From: DATJIG01 sp050260515
GTDB lineage: Bacteria > Pseudomonadota > Alphaproteobacteria > SMXQ01
Reading direction: 5' to 3'
Length of the DNA: 20,243 nucleotides
NCBI GenBank assembly: GCA_050260515.1
Contig: JBLNCI010000042.1
Location: 1-20,243, forward strand
Below are positions 15,024 to 20,243 of this stretch, one piece after another. Every line of letters begins with the position of its first letter. Positions within the stretch are counted from its first letter, which is position 1. A model generated the notes under the pieces. That model worked only from the letters and a program-made list of their open reading frames with translations, was not told the origin of the DNA and ran no database searches. The position numbers were made by a program, and so were the translations under genes.

Positions 15024-16156
15024 TCGCCGTCCTCCATGATCAGCGCGCTCTCCGCGACCGGCGCGCCTTCGAACCCGGGCGGCGCGGCCCCCGGCGGCGC
15101 GGCGAGATCGGCCGAGGTGAGCGCGAGGGCCTGGAACAGCCGTCCCATGGCGCGCGCGCCGGTCAGGCGCGTGACCGCCAGCGCGAGCTCGGCGGCGCGC
15201 GACGGCTCGCGACGGGCGAGCGCCTCGGCGCGGGCGTCGATGCCGAGCGATTTCAGGAACGCTCCCTGCGGTACCGGCCCGAAGGCGCGGGCGCCCGCCA
15301 TCGTCGCGGCGCGGGCGAGCGCCCGGAAGTCGACGTGCGCGGCGAGGTCGGCCTCGCCGGGATGGGCGAGCACCGGCTCCGACGCATGGCCGCGCAGCGC
15401 CTGCAGGCTCTCGCCGAGCGCGCCGTCGCGGCCGAAGTCGAGGATCAGCGCCGCGCCGCGATGGTCGCGCAGACGGCCGCCGATCTCGAACGCGGTCGCC
15501 TGCGCGGCAGGCGACATCTCGGCGATGGTTCCATCGGCTGCCTCGTCGAGCGCGTCGTCGAGCCGCAGCGCGTCGGAGGATTCCTGCATCGCGAGCGCGC
15601 CGCCCGCGTCGACGCCGACCACGCGCCGCCGCCACAGGCCGTCGCGGCGCACGAACTGCTCGATCGGCAGCGCGTCGAAGAACTCGTTGGCGACGACGAT
15701 CATCGGCCCCGGCGGAATCTCGCCGAGATCGGCGAACCACAGCGGCTCATGATGGCCGAGCGCGTGCTCCTGCGCCGTGCGCAACGCGGGGCTCGCCTCG
15801 ACGAGGTGAAGCCGCGCGGCGGCGACGAACTCGGCGTGGCCTTTCACCGCCCGCAGCGCGTCGGCCATCATCGTGCCGCGCCCCGGTCCGAGCTCGACCA
15901 GCGCGAACGGCGCGGGCTTGCCCATCGTCTCCCACATCACCGCGCACCACGCGCCGATCAGCTCGCCGAACATCTGGCTGATCTCGGGCGCCGTGGTGAA
16001 GTCGCCGGCGCGGCCGAGCGGGTCGCGCGTCGTGTAGTAGCCGTGGTCGGGATGGGTGAGGCACGCGGCCATGAAGGTGCCGACGGTCATCGGCCCGTCG
16101 GCGGCGATGCGCCGGCGCAGCGCCTCGCCCAGCGCGGTCGTCGCCGGTGCGGTCAT
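15020..16156 (-). CDS. MidA/NDUFAF7-family SAM-dependent methyltransferase
   Basis: The 378-residue protein belongs to the DUF185 family, whose mitochondrial member NDUFAF7 (MidA) methylates an arginine of the NDUFS2 subunit during complex I assembly. Conserved blocks are HPDHGYYTTRDPLGRAGDFTT (about 35-55), PEISQMFGELIGAW (57-70), motif I VELGPGRGTMMAD (87-99), and NEFFDALPIEQF. A similar role on NuoD in this bacterium is an inference from the family. The ATG at 16156 overlaps the lgt stop (ATGA), and the gene's own stop overlaps the pgeF start (GTGA), a tight translationally coupled trio. The open frame continues upstream to 18220, but that extension is a GC-rich shadow of lgt and hldD. Confidence 0.93.
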   Translation of the reverse strand: MTAPATTALGEALRRRIAADGPMTVGTFMAACLTHPDHGYYTTRDPLGRAGDFTTAPEISQMFGELIGAWCAVMWETMGKPAPFALVELGPGRGTMMADALRAVKGHAEFVAAARLHLVEASPALRTAQEHALGHHEPLWFADLGEIPPGPMIVVANEFFDALPIEQFVRRDGLWRRRVVGVDAGGALAMQESSDALRLDDALDEAADGTIAEMSPAAQATAFEIGGRLRDHRGAALILDFGRDGALGESLQALRGHASEPVLAHPGEADLAAHVDFRALARAATMAGARAFGPVPQGAFLKSLGIDARAEALARREPSRAAELALAVTRLTGARAMGRLFQALALTSADLAAPPGAAPPGFEGAPVAESALIMEDGE

Positions 16157-16977
16157 CGCGACGCCGCGCCCGTGCCCTGAAGCCGCGGCCGCGTCAGCGC
16201 GCGGACGATGAGGTAGATGCCGGCCGCCGCGACCGGCAGCGACAGGAGCTGGCCCATCGTCGCGCCGCCCCACAGGAAGCCGAGCTGCGGGTCGGGCTGG
16301 CGGAAGAACTCGACGACGATCCGGGAGCAGGCGTAGCCGGTGAGGAAGACGCCGCCGAGCAGCCCCGGCCGCTCCGCCGCCCGGCCGGGCCACGCGAACG
16401 CGGCGAGGATCAGGAACAGCGTGAGACCCTCGAGGCCCGCCTCGTAGAGCTGGCTCGGGTGGCGCGGCACCTGGAGCGGATCGCCCGGGAAGATCATCGC
16501 CCATGGCACGTCGGCGGGACGCCCGAACAGCTCGCCGTTGATGAAGTTGGCGATGCGGCCGAGCAGCAGTCCGATCGGCGTCGCCGCGGCGACGAGATCG
16601 CCGACGCGGAGGAACGAGCGGCGCTGGATCCGGCAGAACAGCGCGATCGCGATCAGCACGCCGGCGAGCCCGCCGTGGAACGACATGCCGCCCTGCCACA
16701 GCGCGAAGATCTCGATCGGGTGCGCGGCGAAATAGGCGAGGTTGTAGAACAGCACGTAGCCGACGCGGCCGCCGAGCAGCACGCCGAGCGCCGCCCACAT
16801 CAGCAGGTCGTCGACCTGCTGGTCGTCGATGATGTCGCGGTGGCGTCGCGCCAGCGCCTTCACGTACTGCCAGCCGAGCACCAGCCCGACGACGTAGGCG
16901 AGCGCGTACCAGCGGATGACGATCGGTCCGAGCGAGACCGCGACGGGATCGAAGTTGGGGAACGCGAGCGCGAGCAC
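16153..16977 (-). CDS. lgt: Prolipoprotein diacylglyceryl transferase
   Basis: Lgt transfers a diacylglyceryl group from phosphatidylglycerol to the lipobox cysteine of prolipoproteins, the first lipidation step, in the inner membrane. The 274-residue protein has several membrane helices, the HGGL motif at 101-104 and the family signature GRIANFINGELFG at 140-152, whose arginine and asparagine are essential in E. coli Lgt. RHPSQLYEA also matches. The start is a GTG at 16977, 9 bases after the hldD stop, with AGGG overlapping that stop. Its last bases overlap midA by 4. A lipoprotein substrate candidate is encoded two genes downstream of pgeF's neighbour region on the same strand. Confidence 0.97.
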   Translation of the reverse strand: MLALAFPNFDPVAVSLGPIVIRWYALAYVVGLVLGWQYVKALARRHRDIIDDQQVDDLLMWAALGVLLGGRVGYVLFYNLAYFAAHPIEIFALWQGGMSFHGGLAGVLIAIALFCRIQRRSFLRVGDLVAAATPIGLLLGRIANFINGELFGRPADVPWAMIFPGDPLQVPRHPSQLYEAGLEGLTLFLILAAFAWPGRAAERPGLLGGVFLTGYACSRIVVEFFRQPDPQLGFLWGGATMGQLLSLPVAAAGIYLIVRALTRPRLQGTGAASR

Positions 16978-16986
16978 GATCGGACC

Positions 16987-17973
16987 CTACCGGTACGGAT
17001 CGTCGGTGGCGAGATGGTCGCGCACGTAGCGCGCGACCCCGTCCTCGAGCTCGGTCATCGGCCGGTCGTAGCCGGCCTTGCGCAGGCGGTCCATCGTCGC
17101 CTCGGTGAAGTACTGGTATTTGGCGCGGATTGCCTCCGGGGTGTCGACGTAGCGGATCTGCGGCTCGCGGTTCATGGCGCGGAACACCGACTTTGCGAGA
17201 TCGGCGAACGACCGCGCCTTGCCGCTGCCGAGATTGTAGAGCCCGTTCACCTCGGGGTGGTCCTTGAGCCAGACCATGACGTCGCAGCAGTCGCCGACCC
17301 AGACGAAATCGCGGAGCTGGCCGCCGTCGGCGTACTTCGAGTTGTGCGACTTGAACAGCGTCGCCGGCGCGTGGCGCGCCGCCGCCTCGTAGATCTGCAC
17401 CGCGACCGAGCGCTGGCCGCCCTTGTGGTACTCGTTCGGGCCGTAGACGTTGAAGAACTTGAGGCCGACCCACTGCGGCGGCCGCGCCGCGCCGCTCTCG
17501 ACGAGGCGCGCGACGCGCATATCGAACGTGTGCTTCGACCAGCCGTAGGCGTTCATCGGCCTGAGGCGTTTGAGCGACGCGAGGTCCTGGCGATCGTCGA
17601 AGCCCTGCGTGCCGTCGCCGTAGGTCGCCGCCGAGCTCGCGTACACGAAGCGCGTGCCGCTCTCGACGCAGAAGTCCCACAGCGCGGTCGGCAGCGCGAT
17701 GTTGGTGCGCGCGATCAGGTCGGCGTCGGTCGCGGTCGTGTCGGAGATCGCGCCCATGTGGAAGATCATCTGCACGTCGCGGGCGTTGCGGGCGAGGAAC
17801 GCCATGATGTCGCCCGGATCGACCACGGCGGCGATCGCGCGCTTGCCGAGGTTGCGCCACTTGTCGCCGTTGCCGAGCCAGTCGACGACGACGATGTCGC
17901 CGATGCCGGCGGCTTCCAGGCTCGCGACGAGATTGGAGCCGATGAAGCCGGCTCCGCCGGTGACGACGAACAT
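16987..17973 (-). CDS. hldD: ADP-L-glycero-D-manno-heptose 6-epimerase
   Basis: HldD converts ADP-D-glycero-beta-D-manno-heptose to the L-glycero form, the activated sugar for the LPS inner core. The 328-residue protein is a short-chain dehydrogenase/reductase-type epimerase: NADP-binding GGAGFIGSN at 6-14, DWLGNGDKWRN at 31-41, SSAATYG at 113-119, and catalytic Y143 and K147 in YGWSK. The stretch with FFNVYGPNEYHKG and the SHNSKYADGGQLRDFVWV block are characteristic of HldD rather than GalE. The start at 17973 has GGAG 6 bases upstream. It is the first gene of the minus-strand series and has a candidate promoter at 18021-18049. Its presence implies heptose-containing LPS. Confidence 0.95.
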   Translation of the reverse strand: MFVVTGGAGFIGSNLVASLEAAGIGDIVVVDWLGNGDKWRNLGKRAIAAVVDPGDIMAFLARNARDVQMIFHMGAISDTTATDADLIARTNIALPTALWDFCVESGTRFVYASSAATYGDGTQGFDDRQDLASLKRLRPMNAYGWSKHTFDMRVARLVESGAARPPQWVGLKFFNVYGPNEYHKGGQRSVAVQIYEAAARHAPATLFKSHNSKYADGGQLRDFVWVGDCCDVMVWLKDHPEVNGLYNLGSGKARSFADLAKSVFRAMNREPQIRYVDTPEAIRAKYQYFTEATMDRLRKAGYDRPMTELEDGVARYVRDHLATDDPYR

Positions 17974-18009
17974 CCTTCGCTCCGCTGTGGGGCACCGGTG
18001 CAGTACGGT

Positions 18010-18049
18010 GCCGCCGCGCCTTTATAAGCGGCGGCCCGGACTCCGTCCA
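18010..18049 (-). promoter_or_regulatory. Candidate hldD promoter overlapped by an inverted repeat
   Basis: On the minus strand TGGACG (18049-18044, 4 of 6) and TATAAA (18026-18021, 5 of 6) are 17 bases apart, giving a start about 40 bases before hldD. The -10 box sits in the loop of a perfect 8-bp inverted repeat GCCGCCGC (18010-18017) / GCGGCGGC (18028-18035), which could be an operator. A further hairpin, GGCACCG (17991-17997) / CGGTGCC (18006-18012), lies in the leader. Confidence 0.5.
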
Positions 18050-18132
18050 CCGGCAGCGCCGCGAAGCCCCGGCGGGCGACGCCGCGCGCGGCGGCGCCAT
18101 GAAAGTGCCGCGCAGGGCTGCGGCATCGCGGC

Positions 18133-18161
18133 TTGTTGGCGGGCGGTGCCGCGCCCATAAT
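18133..18161 (+). promoter_or_regulatory. Candidate ubiK promoter
   Basis: TTGTTG (18133-18138) and CATAAT (18156-18161, 5 of 6 with the -10 consensus) are separated by 17 bases. The start of transcription would lie about 30 bases before the ubiK ATG. Confidence 0.5.
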
Positions 18162-18197
18162 GACCGTCCGCACAACCGCGGACGTGTGAGGTTCGCC

Positions 18198-18506
18198 ATG
18201 CAGATCAACAACCGCTTCATCGACGATCTCGCCCGCGTCGCCTCCGGCGCGCTGGGCGTCGCCTCCGGCGTGCGCGACGAAGTCGAGGCGATGCTGCGCG
18301 AGCGGTTCCAGCGCTACCTCTCGGACCTCTCTCTGGTGACGCGCGAGGAGTTCGACGCCGTGAAGGAGATGGCGGCGCGCGCCCGCGAGGGCGAGGAGCG
18401 GCTGATCGCCCGCCTGGCCGAGCTCGAGCGCCGGGTCGCGGTGCTGGAGGCGGCGCGGATGAGCGAGCCCCCGGTCGGCGACGCCGATCCGAGCCTCGAG
18501 CGCTGA
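18198..18506 (+). CDS. ubiK: Ubiquinone biosynthesis accessory factor UbiK (BMFP/YqiC family)
   Basis: This 102-residue protein has the BMFP (YqiC) layout: an amphipathic N-terminal part beginning MQINNRFIDDLARVASGALG, a central helix, and a C-terminal coiled coil at about 57-87 (EMAARAREGEERLIARLAEL and beyond). In enterobacteria UbiK works with UbiJ in aerobic coenzyme Q synthesis; the Brucella relative has membrane-fusing activity in vitro. The start at 18198 is chosen over an upstream ATG at 18099 because the family begins with this Q-I-N-N-R motif and GAGG lies 8 bases before. It is divergent from hldD. The role in quinone synthesis fits the nearby bc1 complex genes but was not read from the sequence. 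Confidence 0.9.
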   Translation: MQINNRFIDDLARVASGALGVASGVRDEVEAMLRERFQRYLSDLSLVTREEFDAVKEMAARAREGEERLIARLAELERRVAVLEAARMSEPPVGDADPSLER

Positions 18507-18552
18507 CGGTCCGGCGCTCAGGCGCGACCCGCGGCTTTTCCACAAGAAAGTT

Positions 18553-18580
18553 GCGCAAGGGGCGCTCGCCGCCCTTGCGC
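18553..18580 (+). terminator. Hairpin after ubiK, possible terminator
   Basis: GCGCAAGGGGCG (18553-18564) pairs with CGCCCTTGCGC (18570-18580), with one bulged G and a 5-base loop. The following TGGTGGTGTGCTTTTGG has only a weak T run. It lies 46 bases after the ubiK stop. Confidence 0.45.
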
Positions 18581-18611
18581 TGGTGGTGTGCTTTTGGCAC
18601 CCTACAAAACG

Positions 18612-18639
18612 TTGTGGATCGTTTTTTCACGACCACAAT
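18612..18639 (+). promoter_or_regulatory. Candidate ybjN-proC promoter with TTGTGG/CCACAA inverted repeat
   Basis: TTGTGG (18612-18617) and CACAAT (18634-18639) lie 16 bases apart in an A/T-rich island with a run of six T. The same bases form an inverted repeat TTGTGG...CCACAA (18612-18617 and 18633-18638). Another CCACAA is at 18540-18545. The promoter role is inferred from position, about 65 bases before the gene. Confidence 0.4.
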
Positions 18640-18705
18640 AGATCGGCCCCTCGGCCGGTCTGGAGCGGGATCCGCCGGTTGCGGTGCCCGCAGGGAGGAG
18701 AGGCC

Positions 18706-19215
18706 ATGGCCCTAGCCATCCTCAAGGGGGACCGGGAGCATCACACCCGCAACCCCATCGACGTCGTCGAGCGGCTGGTGTCCGACAATGAGTGGACGTT
18801 CGAGCGCCCGGGCGACGACGAGCTCGCGGTGGAGATCGCCGGCCGCTGGTGCGACTACCGGCTGTTCTTCTCGTGGCGGCCCGATGCCGCCGCGCTCCAC
18901 TTCTCCTGCGCCTTCGATATGCGGGTGCCGAGCGGGCGCCGGTCCAGCGTCCACAGCCTGCTCGCGCTGGTGAACGAGAAGATGTGGCTCGGGCACTTCG
19001 ACCTGTGGTCGCAGGACGGGCTGCCGATGTACCGCCACGCCCTGCCGCTGCGCGGCAGCGACGGCGCGACGACGGCGCAGGTCGAAGACCTGGTGGGCGT
19101 CGCCCTCGACGAGTGCGAGCGGTTCTATCCCGCGTTCCAGTTCGTGATCTGGGGCGGCAAGACGCCCGAGGAATCCATCGCTGCGGCGCTGATCGACACC
19201 GTCGGCGAAGCCTGA
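18706..19215 (+). CDS. YbjN domain-containing protein
   Basis: The 169-residue protein matches the alphaproteobacterial YbjN-domain group that commonly sits directly before proC. The domain has a type III secretion chaperone-like alpha/beta fold; the cellular role is not settled. Recognisable stretches are NPIDVVERLVSDNEW, WCDYRLFFSWRPDAAALHF and LLALVNEKMWLGHFDLWSQ. There is no signal peptide or membrane segment, so it is probably cytosolic. The start at 18706 follows GGGAGGAGAGG, a very strong ribosome site; the upstream open frame to 18583 runs through the promoter island and is not coding. It ends 31 bases before proC and is very likely co-transcribed with it. Confidence 0.9.
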   Translation: MALAILKGDREHHTRNPIDVVERLVSDNEWTFERPGDDELAVEIAGRWCDYRLFFSWRPDAAALHFSCAFDMRVPSGRRSSVHSLLALVNEKMWLGHFDLWSQDGLPMYRHALPLRGSDGATTAQVEDLVGVALDECERFYPAFQFVIWGGKTPEESIAAALIDTVGEA

Positions 19216-19246
19216 TCGTCATTCGCAGCCTGTCGGAGATGTTGGC

Positions 19247-20092
19247 GTGAGCGCGGCAAACGCCGGAGCGAGTGTGCCCGGAGCGATTCTTCTGGTCGGC
19301 TGCGGCAAGATGGGCGGGGCGCTGGTGAAGGGCTGGCGCGCCCGCGGCATCGCTGGCGACCGCATCGTCATCGTCGAGCCGTCGGAGGCCGCGCGCGCCG
19401 CCGCCGCCGCGCTGGGCGTGTCGGTGCTCGCCGCGCCGCCGCCCACCGATCCGGCGCGGCCGTTCGCGGCGATCGTGCTCGCGGTGAAGCCGCAGGTGAT
19501 GGGCAACGTCGCGCCGCTCTATCGCGCGCTGGTCGGCGGCGACACCGTCGTGCTGTCGATCGCCGCCGGGACGACGACGGACACTCTGCGATCCTTTGTC
19601 GGCACCGCCGGCGCCGTCGTGCGCGCGATGCCGAACACGCCCGCCGCCGTCGGCCGCGGCATGACGGTGCTGTTCGCCGCATCCGGAACCTCGGAGGCGC
19701 AGCGCGCGCTATGCGGCGAGCTGATGAGCGCCGTCGGCGAGGTGCGCTGGATCGCCGACGAGGCGCTGATGGACGCGGTCACCGCCGTCTCGGGCTCGGG
19801 CCCGGCCTACGTGTTTCACCTGATCGAAGCGCTGGCGAAAGCGGGCGTCGCCGCCGGGCTCGACCCCAAGCTCGCCGAGGATCTCGCCCGCGCCACCGTC
19901 TCGGGGTCGGGCGAGCTCGCGCGGCTGTCGACCGATTCGCCGTCGCAGCTCCGCGTCAACGTCACCAGCCCCGGCGGCACGACGGAGGCCGCGCTCAAGG
20001 TGCTGATGGCCGATCCCGGCGGCCTCGCCGAGCTGATGACCCGCGCCGTCGCCGCCGCGGCGAAACGCTCGAAAGAGCTGTCGGGGAAGTAG
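19247..20092 (+). CDS. proC: Pyrroline-5-carboxylate reductase
   Basis: ProC reduces 1-pyrroline-5-carboxylate to L-proline with NAD(P)H, the last step of proline synthesis. The 281-residue protein has the Rossmann motif VGCGKMGGAL (17-26), AVKPQVM (79-85), AMPNTPAAVG (127-136), SGSGPAYVF (182-190) and the family signature RVNVTSPGGTTEAAL (236-250). The start is GTG at 19247, since GGAG at 19235-19238 lies 8 bases before it and the nearby ATG at 19239 reads into a stop after three codons. It follows the YbjN gene and is closed by a strong terminator at 20131-20183. Confidence 0.96.
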   Translation: MSAANAGASVPGAILLVGCGKMGGALVKGWRARGIAGDRIVIVEPSEAARAAAAALGVSVLAAPPPTDPARPFAAIVLAVKPQVMGNVAPLYRALVGGDTVVLSIAAGTTTDTLRSFVGTAGAVVRAMPNTPAAVGRGMTVLFAASGTSEAQRALCGELMSAVGEVRWIADEALMDAVTAVSGSGPAYVFHLIEALAKAGVAAGLDPKLAEDLARATVSGSGELARLSTDSPSQLRVNVTSPGGTTEAALKVLMADPGGLAELMTRAVAAAAKRSKELSGK

Positions 20093-20130
20093 GGCGGCGA
20101 CTCACCGCGCTTGTTTTGGTTTCTCGTCAC

Positions 20131-20183
20131 GCCCGCGCCCCTCTTTTAAAACGGGCGGGGTGCGCGGGCAGCCTTCTTTTTTT
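20131..20183 (+). terminator. Intrinsic terminator of the ybjN-proC unit, built from a half repeat
   Basis: GCCCGCGC (20131-20138) pairs with GCGCGGGC (20162-20169), with a further CCC/GGG pairing inside, and a T-rich tract (20174-20183) follows. The left flank TCGTCACGCCCGCG (20124-20137) differs by one base from the start of the repeat at 1046, so the terminator seems to derive from that repeat family. Confidence 0.8.
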
Positions 20184-20220
20184 CTCCCTCTCCCTCGGGG
20201 GAGAGGGCAGGGGTGAGGGG
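20184..20220. repeat. Dispersed hairpin repeat (CCCTCTCCC / GGGAGAGGG)
   Basis: CCCTCTCCC (20186-20194) and GGGAGAGGG (20199-20207) form a perfect 9-bp stem with a 4-base loop, followed by CAGGGGTGAGGGG. Elements of this wording are very common between genes in many proteobacteria. The final 23 bases of the window hold nothing I can assign. Confidence 0.75.
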
Positions 20221-20243
20221 GATGGCCGAGTGGCATTGCGATT

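Noticed and set aside
16157..18220. Upstream extension of the midA frame over lgt and hldD, which would give a giant fusion
   Set aside because: Lgt and HldD are coded in other frames with full motifs, and the extension has no recognisable domain. MidA has a good ATG with ATGA overlap.
20216..20243. Possible 5' end of a serine-type tRNA (GGCCGAGTGG at the right edge)
   Set aside because: The following bases (CATTGCGATT) do not supply the GGC needed to close the D stem, and the run continues from a dispersed repeat. Too little sequence remains to judge.

Overview
The window is about 20 kb of GC-rich chromosome, almost certainly from an alphaproteobacterium. The gene neighbourhoods support this: petA-petB-petC with separate cytochrome b and c1 genes, rplY-pth-ychF, an overlapping lgt-midA-pgeF set, ubiK divergent from the lgt side, and a ybjN-type gene directly before proC. 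The unfused petB and petC argue against the Bradyrhizobium/Rhodopseudomonas group, which carries a fused fbcH. The genus cannot be named from the sequence alone. I see no phage, plasmid, CRISPR, toxin-antitoxin or defence genes and no rRNA or tRNA. The content is core housekeeping and respiration, plus three accessory enzymes: an AMDase-like protein, an exported hemerythrin and a dienelactone hydrolase.

Layout. 1-214: left edge with no assignable gene and one strong inverted repeat. 215-2743 (minus strand): trmL, hemF and a single-cysteine Asp/Glu-racemase-superfamily protein; hemF is bracketed by two palindromic intergenic repeats. 3074-5673 (plus): petABC, the cytochrome bc1 complex. 5842-7406 (plus): mtnP and a SAM methyltransferase. 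The methyltransferase converges, with overlapping 3' ends, on a Tat-exported hemerythrin-like protein (7378-8115, minus). 8286-8960 (minus): dienelactone hydrolase with a clear intrinsic terminator. 9177-11695 (minus): rplY-pth-ychF translation cluster. 11696-12131: an intergenic region holding an unlisted 36-residue membrane peptide gene, a 9+9 bp palindrome and a 17-bp tandem repeat derived from the prs 3' end. 12132-17973 (minus): hldD, lgt, midA, pgeF, a 22-residue hydrophobic mini-ORF, a lipoprotein and prs. 18198-20092 (plus): ubiK, ybjN-family gene and proC, then a terminator and a dispersed hairpin repeat.

How the genes fit together. Several serve aerobic respiration: hemF makes haem precursor, petABC is a haem-containing quinol oxidase, ubiK supports ubiquinone synthesis and midA belongs to the complex I assembly methyltransferase family. 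Another set serves the cell envelope: hldD (LPS heptose), lgt (lipoprotein lipidation) and the lipoprotein. A third serves translation and nucleotides: trmL, rplY, pth, ychF, prs, mtnP and pgeF.

I did not find a convincing undescribed multi-gene system. The best leads are small: the two tiny ORFs, the repeat array fused to the end of prs, and the palindromes placed at promoters or ribosome-binding regions. Promoter and terminator calls are by eye and are less certain than the genes.
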